A stretch of DNA of 64,000 nucleotides. It comes from Collinsella sp. UBA6357. Lineage in GTDB: Bacteria > Actinomycetota > Coriobacteriia > Coriobacteriales > Coriobacteriaceae. Position 1 is the first letter of the stretch. Each line of letters opens with the position of its first letter. The position numbers were made by a program, and so were the translations under genes. Location of the stretch: NCBI GenBank assembly GCA_002437815.1, contig DJRP01000016.1, positions 47,647-111,646 of the forward strand. Reading direction: 5' to 3'. Positions 50,072 to 59,414 of this stretch are shown piece by piece. The notes beneath the pieces were generated by a model. That model saw only the letters and a program-made list of their open reading frames with translations. It ran no database searches and was not told the origin of the DNA.

Positions 50072-52813
50072 GTGAGCCTTGGCAGCAAACTATCCAACGC
50101 AAAGGTATCTTTTGCGATCTTCAAGCGGGATATCAAACGCCTGCTCGTGAACCCCGTGGCCCTGGTGGTCACGATCGGCGTATGCGTGATTCCCTCGCTG
50201 TATGCGTGGTACAACATCGTTGCCAACTGGGATCCCTATGGAAACACCCAGGGCATCAAGATCGCCGTCGCCAACAACGACCAAGGCACCCAAAACGATC
50301 TGGTGGGCGAGCTCAACGCCGGCGACCAGGTGGTCGACCAGCTCAAGGACAACAAACAGCTCGGCTGGACCTTTGTCGACTCGGCTGATGACGCTAAGGA
50401 GGGCGTTGAGAGCGGGGAATATTACGCGGCTATCGTCATCCCCAAAAACTTCTCGTCCAACCTGCTCTCCATGCTCGACGGCAACTTCCATGAGCCCAAG
50501 CTCACCTATTACGTCAACGAGAAGAAAAGCGCTATCGCGCCCAAGGTGACCGATACGGGCGCCAACACGATCGAGCAGACGCTCAACTCGACGTTTGTCT
50601 CGACGGTGAGCGAGACCGTTGCCGATATCGCCAAGAATATGGGCGTTGATCTCAAAGACCAAACCTCGGATACGCAGAGCAGTCTGTCGGCTTCGGTGGC
50701 CGAGGCCAGCGCCACGTTGCAGGAGGTGCGCGATTCGCTCTCGGGCATGAACGGGGCGGTCGACAGCACGACGGGCGCCATCGCCTCGGCCGATGCCGCA
50801 TTGGTGGGTCTGGGCAATCAGCTGCCTTCGCTCAAGACCGCCATCAGCCAGGGTAACGACCTTTTGGGCGAGACCCGAACCACCGCCGGTAAGCTCAACA
50901 CCTCGCTGTCGAGCGCGCTGGGGCAGGGGAGCGTCCTTTTGGGCCAGACCTCCGCGAGCGTCAACACCGCGGTGGGCAAGCTCTCGGGCACGGTGAGTGC
51001 GGCCAAGACCAAGATCGACGCCTCGCTTTCGGATCTGCAGACGGTGATCGATAAGAACAACGTGGCCCTCAACGAGTTGCGCTATTTTGGCAATACGGGC
51101 AACGACAACCTCAACCAGTCGATCGACAGCGCCATCCAAAAACTTGAGGCGGCAAACGCCAAGCTGCAGGGCGTGCATGACGGCCTTGCCGCCCAAAGCG
51201 ACGCCCTGGGCAACGACGCGTCGAGCGTGGCAGGCGCCAGCGACAGCATCAACAATGCCGTTCAGGCGGGTGTCAAGGCGCTGGGTGACGCCCAGGGCAC
51301 GCTCAACTCGGACGTTCTCTCGAAGGTCTCCAGCGGGCTCGACTCGTTCTCGGCGGTTTCGGGCGATCTGACGGGCGTCGTCTCGGGCCTCGATCCCACC
51401 ATCTCGGGTGCCCGTGGCCTGCTTGCACAGCTCAACTCCACGCTTGCCCAGACCAAGAACACGCTTTCGCAGACCGATGCCTCGTTGGCCAAAATCCAGG
51501 AAAAGCTCGATCGCGCCGCCAACGATATCGCGGCGCTGCAGACCTCTGAATCCATGGGGCAGCTGGCAGATCTGCTCGGCATCGATGTCAACGATGTCTC
51601 CGATTTCATGGCATCACCGGTTGAGCTGACGTCGAAGGCCGTCTATCCGGTGGCGAGCTTTGGCTCGGGCATCGCGCCGTTCTACACCAACCTCGCCCTG
51701 TGGGTTGGCGGCTACGTGCTGATCGCCATATACAAGCTCGAGGTCGATCGCGAGGGGATCGGTGACTTCACCGCGCGCCAGGCCTATTTTGGCCGATGGA
51801 TGCTGCTCGTGCTGCTGGGCGCCTTGCAGGCCGTCATCGTCACCGTGGGCGATCTGGTGATCGGCGTGCAGTGCCTGCATCCTGCCATGTTCGTGTTGGG
51901 TGGCGTGGCCATCTCGTTCGTGTACGTCAACATCATCTACGCGCTGTCGGTGGCGTTCAAGCATATCGGCAAGGCCATCGGCGTCATCCTGGTCATCGTG
52001 CAGATTCCCGGATCCTCGGGCATGTACCCCATCGAGATGATGCCCGGGTTCTTCCAGTGGCTGCATCCGTTGCTGCCGTTTACCTACGGCATCAACCTGC
52101 TGCGCGAGACCATCGGCGGCCTATACTCGTACAACTACGTGTTCAACCTTGCCGTGCTCGGTGTCTTTTTGGCCATCGCACTGTTCATCGGCGTGATCCT
52201 GCGTCCTGCACTTCTCAACCTCAATCTGTTGTTCGACAAGCAGCTCGCCACCACGGGTCTTATGATCTGCGAGCATAACGACATGCCGAGCGAGCGTTAT
52301 TCGCTGCGCACGGCCATGCGTATCATGCTCGATTCCGAGTCCTATCGTCGCGACCTTATCGACCATGCCGTCGAGTTCGAGCGTCGCTACCCTGCCTATA
52401 TCAAGGGCGGCTTCGCGGCCGTCATCGGTGTGCAGGTGCTGCTCTTTATCCTGAGCTCCGTTCTCGATATCGATAACAACGGCAAGATCATCCTGCTCGT
52501 GATCTGGATCATCTCCGTCATCGCCATCTGCGCATGGCTCATCAACATCGAGTACATCCGCTCGAGCCTCGCCACGCAGATGCGCATCTCGGCGCTCTCC
52601 GACGAGGACCTGCGTCGTGAGATGCGCGAGCACACGGTGGCGCTTCCCGGCATCCGCCGTCGCATGAGTCTCAACGCCCAGGAGCGCGGTGGTGATGACG
52701 ACCGTCCCACGGGCCGTCTGCCGCATCTGGGCCGTCATTTGGGGACGCATCTCAAGAGCGAGGGCGGGGACGATGCTCCGCACGGTAAGCATTCCAAGGG
52801 AGGTGAGGCATAA
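50072..52813 (+). CDS. YhgE/Pip family membrane protein, large form
   Basis: A 913-residue protein of the YhgE/Pip (phage infection protein) family, related to EsaA/YueB. It has an N-terminal helix (VALVVTIGVCVIPSLYAWYN) with the family's YAWYNIVANWDPYGNT. A very long Ser/Ala/Asp-rich coiled-coil outer region (about 150-500) follows, then an ABC-2-like block of six helices (about 525-720). A further 190 residues with two helices and a basic tail are extra. Function in the family ranges from phage receptor to export. GTG start with a weak ribosome binding site. Confidence 0.85.
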   Translation: MSLGSKLSNAKVSFAIFKRDIKRLLVNPVALVVTIGVCVIPSLYAWYNIVANWDPYGNTQGIKIAVANNDQGTQNDLVGELNAGDQVVDQLKDNKQLGWTFVDSADDAKEGVESGEYYAAIVIPKNFSSNLLSMLDGNFHEPKLTYYVNEKKSAIAPKVTDTGANTIEQTLNSTFVSTVSETVADIAKNMGVDLKDQTSDTQSSLSASVAEASATLQEVRDSLSGMNGAVDSTTGAIASADAALVGLGNQLPSLKTAISQGNDLLGETRTTAGKLNTSLSSALGQGSVLLGQTSASVNTAVGKLSGTVSAAKTKIDASLSDLQTVIDKNNVALNELRYFGNTGNDNLNQSIDSAIQKLEAANAKLQGVHDGLAAQSDALGNDASSVAGASDSINNAVQAGVKALGDAQGTLNSDVLSKVSSGLDSFSAVSGDLTGVVSGLDPTISGARGLLAQLNSTLAQTKNTLSQTDASLAKIQEKLDRAANDIAALQTSESMGQLADLLGIDVNDVSDFMASPVELTSKAVYPVASFGSGIAPFYTNLALWVGGYVLIAIYKLEVDREGIGDFTARQAYFGRWMLLVLLGALQAVIVTVGDLVIGVQCLHPAMFVLGGVAISFVYVNIIYALSVAFKHIGKAIGVILVIVQIPGSSGMYPIEMMPGFFQWLHPLLPFTYGINLLRETIGGLYSYNYVFNLAVLGVFLAIALFIGVILRPALLNLNLLFDKQLATTGLMICEHNDMPSERYSLRTAMRIMLDSESYRRDLIDHAVEFERRYPAYIKGGFAAVIGVQVLLFILSSVLDIDNNGKIILLVIWIISVIAICAWLINIEYIRSSLATQMRISALSDEDLRREMREHTVALPGIRRRMSLNAQERGGDDDRPTGRLPHLGRHLGTHLKSEGGDDAPHGKHSKGGEA

Positions 52814-55003
52814 ATGAAGAAGATCATGCACCTCTTCAAACGCGACCTCGAGAACGTCTCGCATTCCGTGATCGGCCTGGTCGTTGTGCTCGGCCTCATC
52901 ATCGTTCCGTGCCTTTACGCCTGGTTCAACATCGCGGGAAGTTGGGATCCTTACGGCAACACCGGTAACCTTAAGATCGCCGTCGTCAACACCGACAAAG
53001 GGTACGAGAGCGATCTTGTTCCCGTCGAGGTCAACATCGGCGAGACGGTGACGAGCACGCTGCGCGGCAACGACAGCTTCGACTGGACGGTCGTCGACGA
53101 CCGTGACGAAGCCGTCGACGGCGTCAAGTCGGGCAAGTACTACGCAGCCGTGGTGATCCCCAAGAGCTTCAGCTCCGACATGATGACGCTCTTTTCCCAG
53201 CACGTGAAGCACGCCGATATCGAGTTCTACGAGAACCAGAAGGCCAACGCCATCGCCCAGATCGTGACCGAGAAGGGTTCGACGGCCGTGCAGAGCCAGG
53301 TTAACGAGTCGTTTGCCCAGACGGTCTCGTCTATCGCGCTCAAGACGGCGGCCAACCTGCTCGACTACATGGGATCCGACCAGGTGACCAATTTTGTGGC
53401 CAACCTTTCATCGACGCTCGGCGACAGCGTCCAGGGCCTGTCCGACGTCAAGGACAACACCGCGGCGCTGACGCAGATCCTTGATTCCGCGGCCAGCTCG
53501 CTTGATTCGGCAGGCACGCTCATCAAGGACAACGGCACAACCTCCGACTCGACCAAGCAGCTCATGACGCACGCCAAGAGCGGTCTCGACGACGTCAAGA
53601 CGGCGCTTTCGGGTGCTAAGACCGCCGTCAACAAGGCCATCTCGGACAGCACCGCTTCGCTCGATGGCGTGACAAGCTCGGTAGACAGCGCGTTTGCGGC
53701 CGCCAGCCAGCATGTCGAGCTCACGGTGAGCCAGCTCAACCAGGCGTCTTCGGAGCTCTCTTCGCGAGCTTCCGAGGCGAGCAGTCTTGCCGAGCAGATT
53801 CGCGTCAACGCGCATATGCTCGATGACGGTTCGGTCAAGGAGCGTCTGCTGGCCGTGGCGAGCTCTATCGACGATATCGCCAAGACCGAGCAGACCTATG
53901 CCGACTCCCTGTCGAAGGCCGCAAGCTCGCTGTCGAGCGGCATGGCCGATGTCGATAAGACCAAATCCGAGTTGATGGCGCTGATCTCGCAGGCCAAGGG
54001 CGGTGTCGCGGACGCTAAGGGCGATTACGACACCCAGCTCACGGCCAAGGCCGATGAGCTCAAGAAGACTCTCTCGGGTCTGGTGAGCTCGGCCTCTGAC
54101 ATCTCCGACAATCTGGACGCTGCGGTCAATGGCCTTACGGACGCCTCCGGCTCGCTTTCCAAGAGCCTGCAGAAGGCCGGCAAGCTTGTGACCAAGGCGA
54201 GCGAAAAGCTCGAGAGCGCGAGCGGCAAGCTGCAGGATTTTAAGGATCAACTCGACGGGGCGGTGTCCTCGGGCGACCTGGCGCAGATCAAGTCGCTGAT
54301 CGGGGACGATCCCGACGGCCTTGCTGACGCCCTTGCCTCGCCGGTGTCTCTTGACCGCAAGCCGATCTACCCGGTCCGCAACTACGGCTCTGCCATGGCC
54401 CCGTTCTATACGATTCTGTCGCTGTGGGTGGGCTCGATCGTGCTGGCGGCCATGATGAAGGTCTCGGTGGATGACGAACTTATCAACGAGCTGGTACCCG
54501 TGCGCCTGCACCAGATCTATCTGGGCCGCTACCTGTTCTTTGGTTTGCTGGCCCTGGCACAGGCCACGCTCGTGTGCGCCGGCGACATCCTGTTCTTTGG
54601 CATCCAGTGCGACAACCCGCTGCAGTTTATGCTTGCGGGATGGGTGGCGAGCCTCGTGTTTTCCAACATCGTCTACACGCTCACCGTCTCGTTTGGCGAT
54701 ATCGGCAAGGCACTCGCGGTGGTGCTGCTCGTCATGCAGGTCGGTGGCTCGGGCGGTACGTTCCCCATCGAGATGACCGGCCCTGTCTTCCAGGCGATCT
54801 ACCCGTTCTTGCCGTTTACGCACGGTATCAACGCCATGCATGCCGCCATGGCCGGTGCCTACCACATGGAGTACTGGATCGAGCTGGGTATCTTGGCGAG
54901 CTATCTGATTCCGTCGCTGGCGTTGGGCGTCGTGTTCCGCCGCCCCGTTATCAAGGCCAACGATTGGATCATCGAGAAGCTCGAGAGCACCAAGCTCATC
55001 TAA
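52814..55003 (+). CDS. YhgE/Pip family membrane protein, standard form
   Basis: A 729-residue paralogue of the upstream gene, starting immediately after its stop codon. It has the same N-terminal motif (YAWFNIAGSWDPYGNTG), an outer coiled-coil region (about 140-500) and six C-terminal helices, but no extra tail. The two proteins probably act as a heteromeric pair. GGGAGGTGAGG before the start lies inside the end of the first gene. A long inverted repeat follows. Confidence 0.87.
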   Translation: MKKIMHLFKRDLENVSHSVIGLVVVLGLIIVPCLYAWFNIAGSWDPYGNTGNLKIAVVNTDKGYESDLVPVEVNIGETVTSTLRGNDSFDWTVVDDRDEAVDGVKSGKYYAAVVIPKSFSSDMMTLFSQHVKHADIEFYENQKANAIAQIVTEKGSTAVQSQVNESFAQTVSSIALKTAANLLDYMGSDQVTNFVANLSSTLGDSVQGLSDVKDNTAALTQILDSAASSLDSAGTLIKDNGTTSDSTKQLMTHAKSGLDDVKTALSGAKTAVNKAISDSTASLDGVTSSVDSAFAAASQHVELTVSQLNQASSELSSRASEASSLAEQIRVNAHMLDDGSVKERLLAVASSIDDIAKTEQTYADSLSKAASSLSSGMADVDKTKSELMALISQAKGGVADAKGDYDTQLTAKADELKKTLSGLVSSASDISDNLDAAVNGLTDASGSLSKSLQKAGKLVTKASEKLESASGKLQDFKDQLDGAVSSGDLAQIKSLIGDDPDGLADALASPVSLDRKPIYPVRNYGSAMAPFYTILSLWVGSIVLAAMMKVSVDDELINELVPVRLHQIYLGRYLFFGLLALAQATLVCAGDILFFGIQCDNPLQFMLAGWVASLVFSNIVYTLTVSFGDIGKALAVVLLVMQVGGSGGTFPIEMTGPVFQAIYPFLPFTHGINAMHAAMAGAYHMEYWIELGILASYLIPSLALGVVFRRPVIKANDWIIEKLESTKLI

Positions 55004-55014
55004 CAACACCCGAA

Positions 55015-55104
55015 GACCTGCAATTGGGGACGTAGCAAAACAGCAGGTCTTTCTATTTCGATTTCGGCAGACCTGCTGTTTTGCTACGTCCCCAATTGCA
55101 GGTC
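55015..55104. repeat. Perfect 36-bp inverted repeat after the YhgE/Pip pair
   Basis: Arms at 55015-55050 and 55069-55104 are exact complements with an 18-nt spacer. Each arm also begins GACCTGC and ends GCAGGTC, so it contains a dyad of its own. The inner part (CAGCAGGTCT with AGACCTGCTG, then TTTT) has terminator form. It begins 12 nt after the stop codon. Confidence 0.92.
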
Positions 55105-55262
55105 CCCTTTGCTTTAGTGCAGTGGATTGCACAGGCGGCGAGGTTGTTGCTAAAGTTGCAGGGCGCACCGGGGGTCCGGGCGCCCTGTTTTTTTGTGACC
55201 ATGAGGCGGCACGCGGGGGAGCGTGCGGACACCACGCCCGATATGCGAGCGAGGGGTTCCGA

Positions 55263-56234
55263 GTGGCCGATATATCCGCAACGATCGAATCTATGGAGGA
55301 CACGCCGGTTGCGCGCGAGGATCGCGGCGCCGGTGAGTTCCGCGGTGCGGGCGCGCGCTCGCCGCTGTTCTGGAAGGTCCTGCTGTTGTCGGCGGCGCTC
55401 GTCTGGGGCTATTCCTTCACCACCATGAAGGACGCGCTCGACACCATCCCGGTCTTCGTGCTCATCTATATCCGCTTTTTGCCGGCGGCCGCCTGCATGT
55501 TCTTGCTGTTCCATAAACGCATCATGGCGCATTTCAACGCGCGCAACCTTGCCGTCGGTCTGGGGATGGGCGCGCTCATGTGGGCGGCGTATGGTTTGCA
55601 GACGCTCGGCCTCGATCAGACCACGGCCGGTAAAAGCGCGTTTCTCACGGGGACCTACTGCATTCTGGTGCCGTTCATGAGCCGCATCATCAGCAAGGAG
55701 AAGCTCACGCGCTACAACATGGGTGCCGCGGTGCTCTGTTTGGGCGGTATCGCCTTGGTGGCACTCGATAGCGTGGCCTTCAACGGGGGCGATGTGCTCA
55801 CGCTCGCGGGCGCGATCTTCTTTGCGCTGCAGATGGCCGTGGCGTCCAAATACGGTCGAGCGATGGATATCAACGTCATCACGTTTTGGATGTTCGTGGG
55901 CAACGGCGTGTTGAGCCTCGTCACGTCGCTTTTGTGCGAGACGCAGCCACCGCTCTCGATTTGGACGCCGAGCTTTATCGGCGTGGTCGTGTTCCTTTCC
56001 ATCGGTTGCACCTGCGCGGCGCTGCTAATCCAAAACGTGGGCCTTGCGCACGTCCCGGCTTCGACGGGCTCGCTGCTGCTCTCGATGGAATCGCCTTCGG
56101 GCGTGTTTTTCTCGGTGATGCTTGCCGGGGAGATGTTGACCCCGCGTCTTATTGCCGGCTTTGCCTTGATTTTCCTATCGATCGTGCTCTCCGAGACGCA
56201 CTTCAGCTTTCTGAACCGCCGCTCGCGCAGATAG
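55263..56234 (+). CDS. EamA/DMT family transporter
   Basis: A 323-residue permease with ten membrane helices in two EamA halves (FWKVLLLSAALVWGYSFTTM at the start; MESPSGVFFSVMLAGEMLTP in the second half). The first 40 residues are a polar cytoplasmic extension. Substrate unknown; the family exports amino acids, metabolites or drugs. GTG start with GAGGGG 6 nt upstream. Confidence 0.85.
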   Translation: MADISATIESMEDTPVAREDRGAGEFRGAGARSPLFWKVLLLSAALVWGYSFTTMKDALDTIPVFVLIYIRFLPAAACMFLLFHKRIMAHFNARNLAVGLGMGALMWAAYGLQTLGLDQTTAGKSAFLTGTYCILVPFMSRIISKEKLTRYNMGAAVLCLGGIALVALDSVAFNGGDVLTLAGAIFFALQMAVASKYGRAMDINVITFWMFVGNGVLSLVTSLLCETQPPLSIWTPSFIGVVVFLSIGCTCAALLIQNVGLAHVPASTGSLLLSMESPSGVFFSVMLAGEMLTPRLIAGFALIFLSIVLSETHFSFLNRRSRR

Positions 56235-56300
56235 ACGGCGCTTCTCGGGGTTCTGCGCATGGTTTTTCGACGCGTATGGGGCCTTTTGCATGGCTCGGAG

Positions 56301-56425
56301 CGTAAGTGAGTGGACTTTTACGGGATGCTCGAGTATAGGGAAGGTCGGCGTGGATAAATCCGCAGGTAAACGCGTTGGCTTTCGTCTGTATAGGCTGCGA
56401 TTTTTAAAAAGTCCACTCACTTACG
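56301..56425. repeat. Inverted repeat after the EamA gene
   Basis: Perfect 19-bp arms (CGTAAGTGAGTGGACTTTT at 56301-56319, complement at 56407-56425) separated by 87 bp without coding signal. Confidence 0.82.
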
Positions 56426-56449
56426 ACGGTGGTGTGTAAACAGCTTGTT

Positions 56450-56477
56450 GCGGCTTGCGGTTGCGGGCCGCTTTTTT
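56450..56477 (+). terminator. Terminator before the M20 gene
   Basis: GCGGC/GCCGC stem with a GC-rich 12-nt loop and a run of six T. The rest of the gap to the M20 gene contains a small AAAGTG/CACTTT dyad and no clear promoter. Confidence 0.6.
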
Positions 56478-56560
56478 GTGCCGGTTGCCTAAAGTGGATA
56501 GCCCTGCACTTTATGACAATAGAGTGCTTGCTGCGATAACGTAAACACATGGGGGCATCT

Positions 56561-57871
56561 ATGGCACAAGCTCTGTCCGATTTTCAACCGCAACCAGCGC
56601 CCGAGACCTCGTCGGCGGCACGGACCGCCATCGGCGACGGCCTTGTACTCGAGGCCCAGGCGTTTTCCGACGATTTTGCACGCTGGCGTCACGATCTGCA
56701 TCAGATTCCCGAGCTCGGCAATAATTTGCCGCAGACGAGCTCCTACGTCCAGGCGCGCCTGGCCGAGATGGACATCCCGTTTACCGTGCTCGTCGAGGGC
56801 TCCTGCGTGGTGGGTCTGATCGGCGCCGGTGCCGCTGCTGCCTCCGCGGGCGACGGTTCCTGCACGGATGCGCAGGCGGGGACGACCATCATGCTCCGTG
56901 GCGACATGGATGCCCTGCCCGTTACCGAGGAGTCGGGCGAGCCCTTTGCCTCCACCAATGGCTGCATGCACGCCTGCGGACACGATATGCACGCCACGGC
57001 GCTGCTGGGCGCCGCTCGCCTGCTCAAGGCTCGCGAGGCTGCGCTTGTCGAGGCCGGCGCTACCGTCAAGTTACTGTTCCAGCCCGGCGAAGAGACCTTT
57101 ACCGGTGCGCGCGCCGCCATCGCCGACGGCCTGCTGGACAACCCACGCCCCCAGGCGGCCTTTGCCATGCACGTCAACAGCCAATCGCCGGTGGGATTGG
57201 TGCTCTATGGCAGTCCGGCGCTTTCGGGTGTATACGGCTTTCGTATCACCTTGCAGGGCAAGGGCGGGCATGGTTCCAGTCCCGAGATCTGCATCGACCC
57301 CATCACGGCGGGCGTACATGTGCATCTTGCTCTGCAGGAGCTTATCGCGCGCGAGGTCCCGGCTGCCAAGGAGGTCGCGCTAACCGTCGGCAAGTTCGCC
57401 GGTGGACAGGCGGCCAACGTCATTCCCGACACCTGTGTGCTCGAGGGCACGCTGCGCGGGTTTGACACCGAGCTGCTCCAGGCGCTCAAGGCACGTATCG
57501 GTGAGGTCGTCGAGGGCGTGGCCAAGACCTACCGCACCCCGGCGACGATCGAGACGCTGTCCGATGTGCCACCGCTCGTGCTCGACGATCGAATGACCGA
57601 GGCGGCGCGCGGCTATGTGGGCGCCGCGCTGCCCCGGGCTGCCTTCCTGCCTCTCTTTCATGCCATGGCTTCCGAGGATTTTGCCCTTATCTCAAGCCGG
57701 GTCCCGAGCGCGTACTTTACCGTGGGCGCCGCGGCTGCCGATACGACCGAGCATTTTGCCCAGCACCATCCCAAGGCACGATTCGACGACGCCGAGCTTG
57801 CGCTCGGGGCCGCGGCGTATGCATCGGTTGCCTTGGGCTGGATTGCCGACCGGACCGCGAACAAGGAGTAG
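56561..57871 (+). CDS. M20D family amidohydrolase
   Basis: Cytosolic zinc-dependent hydrolase that removes an acyl or amide group from an N-acyl amino acid or related substrate. The 436-residue protein has RHDLHQIPELG, LRGDMDALPVTEESG, HACGHDMHATALLGAA, FQPGEE, and the dimerisation domain with GKGGHGSSPE. MASEDFALIS holds the last metal region. ATG 56561 has GGGGG 5 nt upstream; ATG 56549 is an alternative. The transporter gene follows after 3 nt, so its substrate is probably what that carrier imports. Confidence 0.9.
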   Translation: MAQALSDFQPQPAPETSSAARTAIGDGLVLEAQAFSDDFARWRHDLHQIPELGNNLPQTSSYVQARLAEMDIPFTVLVEGSCVVGLIGAGAAAASAGDGSCTDAQAGTTIMLRGDMDALPVTEESGEPFASTNGCMHACGHDMHATALLGAARLLKAREAALVEAGATVKLLFQPGEETFTGARAAIADGLLDNPRPQAAFAMHVNSQSPVGLVLYGSPALSGVYGFRITLQGKGGHGSSPEICIDPITAGVHVHLALQELIAREVPAAKEVALTVGKFAGGQAANVIPDTCVLEGTLRGFDTELLQALKARIGEVVEGVAKTYRTPATIETLSDVPPLVLDDRMTEAARGYVGAALPRAAFLPLFHAMASEDFALISSRVPSAYFTVGAAAADTTEHFAQHHPKARFDDAELALGAAAYASVALGWIADRTANKE

Positions 57872-57874
57872 CCC

Positions 57875-59182
57875 ATGTCCCAGCAGCGTAAATTCTTTCC
57901 CGGTTGGCTCGTGGTCGCATCCGGTTTTGTGATCATGGCAACCTGCTACACCATCTTTGTCAACTGCATGAGCCTGTTTCAGCCGCTGATCGTGAGCGAG
58001 CTGGGTGTCACGCTTGCGCAATACAACATCTCCAATGCCATCTCGACCGTCGTGAGCGTGGTCGGTTCTCTTGTGATCGGACATGTGGCCGACAAGGTGA
58101 GCGGACGCGTGCTCGGCTCGCTGACGGTCATCGCCACCTCGACCGTGCTCGCCGGCATGAGTTTTGTGGGTGCGCTTTGGCAGGTCTACGTGCTCTTTGC
58201 CGTTTCCGGTTGCTTTGCCGTGGCTTCGACGCGCCTGCTCATCAGCTTGGTTACCGCCAACTGGTTTACGGCGAAGCGCGGCCTTGCCATCTCGATCGCC
58301 CTTTCGGGCTCGGGCTTTGGCGGCGCCATCCTCTCGCCGATCGTCAGCTCGCTTATCGTGAGCGTCGGCTGGCGCCCGGCGTTTTTGGTGCTTGCGGCCA
58401 TCTGCATGGTTGCGGCACTGCCTATCACGGCCTATTCGTTTCGCACGAGTCCCGCCGAGATCGGTCTCAAGCCCCTGGGCGAGAACCCGGGCGACGCACC
58501 GGTCACGGCGGGCAAAGATGCTGCCGAGCAGGCGGCTCCCGAGGTCAACGTGGGTTGGGCGCGCATCAAGAAGAGCCCGGCGTTTTGGCTGTTGGTGGTC
58601 GCGTTTTTGTTCATGGGACTGGTCAACGGTGCCATCCTGCCCAATCAGGTCACCAACATGACGAGCGTTACCGTGGGCGGTACCAAGATCGTTACCGGCG
58701 GGCATGATCCGGTCTGGGCGGGCACGGTGCTTTCGGTCTATATGGTCACGGTCGTGATCGCCAAGATCTCGCTCGGCGCCATCTATGACCGCTTTGGTTT
58801 GCGATTCGGCAACGTTTTGGGATCCATCGCCTGCATCGTCGCCTGCGCGGCGCTGTGCTTTCCTGCGACCGATGCGGGCCCCATCGTTGCCGCCATCAGC
58901 TTCGGTATCGGTACCTGCATGGGCACCATCACGCCCACGATCGCCGCGTCAAAGCAGTTTGGCATGACCGATCTGGGTAAGGTTACCGGAACCATCACCT
59001 CGCTCGAGATGGTCGGCGGCACCGTGGGCTCGATTCTGTCGGGCGTGCTGTTCGACCTGTCCGGCTCGTTTGCGAGCACCTGGATCGTGTGTTTGGTCTG
59101 TTCGATCGTGATGTTGGCGTTTCTGCTTGTATCCGAGCCGCTGGCAGCCAGCTTGCGCAAGAGCGTAGCGGCAGGGGAGTAG
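57875..59182 (+). CDS. MFS transporter, oxalate/formate antiporter-like
   Basis: A 435-residue carrier with twelve helices, starting KFFPGWLVVASGFVIMATCY. The N-terminal half has the small-residue pattern typical of the oxalate:formate antiporter group of the major facilitator superfamily. A polar loop lies at about 215-225 between the halves. It forms a two-gene unit with the M20 amidohydrolase, which points to uptake of an acylated amino acid or small carboxylate. The exact substrate cannot be read from sequence. Confidence 0.83.
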   Translation: MSQQRKFFPGWLVVASGFVIMATCYTIFVNCMSLFQPLIVSELGVTLAQYNISNAISTVVSVVGSLVIGHVADKVSGRVLGSLTVIATSTVLAGMSFVGALWQVYVLFAVSGCFAVASTRLLISLVTANWFTAKRGLAISIALSGSGFGGAILSPIVSSLIVSVGWRPAFLVLAAICMVAALPITAYSFRTSPAEIGLKPLGENPGDAPVTAGKDAAEQAAPEVNVGWARIKKSPAFWLLVVAFLFMGLVNGAILPNQVTNMTSVTVGGTKIVTGGHDPVWAGTVLSVYMVTVVIAKISLGAIYDRFGLRFGNVLGSIACIVACAALCFPATDAGPIVAAISFGIGTCMGTITPTIAASKQFGMTDLGKVTGTITSLEMVGGTVGSILSGVLFDLSGSFASTWIVCLVCSIVMLAFLLVSEPLAASLRKSVAAGE

Positions 59183-59230
59183 CTCGGCTTCTGCTGCCTG
59201 GCAATTCAGGCGCAATCTGCGAACACTGTT

Positions 59231-59299
59231 GGGCCGGCATCGGCCGGAGCGGAACGAGTTCCCATACCCTCGTTCCGCCCCAACCGATGCCGGCCCGTT
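59231..59299 (+). terminator. Large hairpin terminator after the MFS gene
   Basis: GGGCCGGCATCGG (59231-59243) pairs with CCGATGCCGGCCC (59284-59296), and an inner CGGAACGAG pairs with CTCGTTCCG, followed by GTTT. A long, very stable hairpin. Confidence 0.75.
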
Positions 59300-59358
59300 T
59301 ACGTGGAAGGCGGATGGTGCGGGCCCGTGGACGGACGTTTTCGCCAGGGGTCCATGCC

Positions 59359-59387
59359 AAACGCCTGCCGTATAATGGCAGGCGTTT
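59359..59387 (+). promoter_or_regulatory. Palindrome centred on a -10 box before hisS
   Basis: Perfect 11-bp arms AAACGCCTGCC/GGCAGGCGTTT flank GTATAAT, so a consensus TATAAT (59371-59376) sits in the centre of an operator-like dyad, 39 nt before the hisS start. It could be a repressor site at the promoter, or an RNA hairpin. Confidence 0.6.
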
Positions 59388-59414
59388 ATGACGAGTCATA
59401 TGAAAGGTAGGCCC

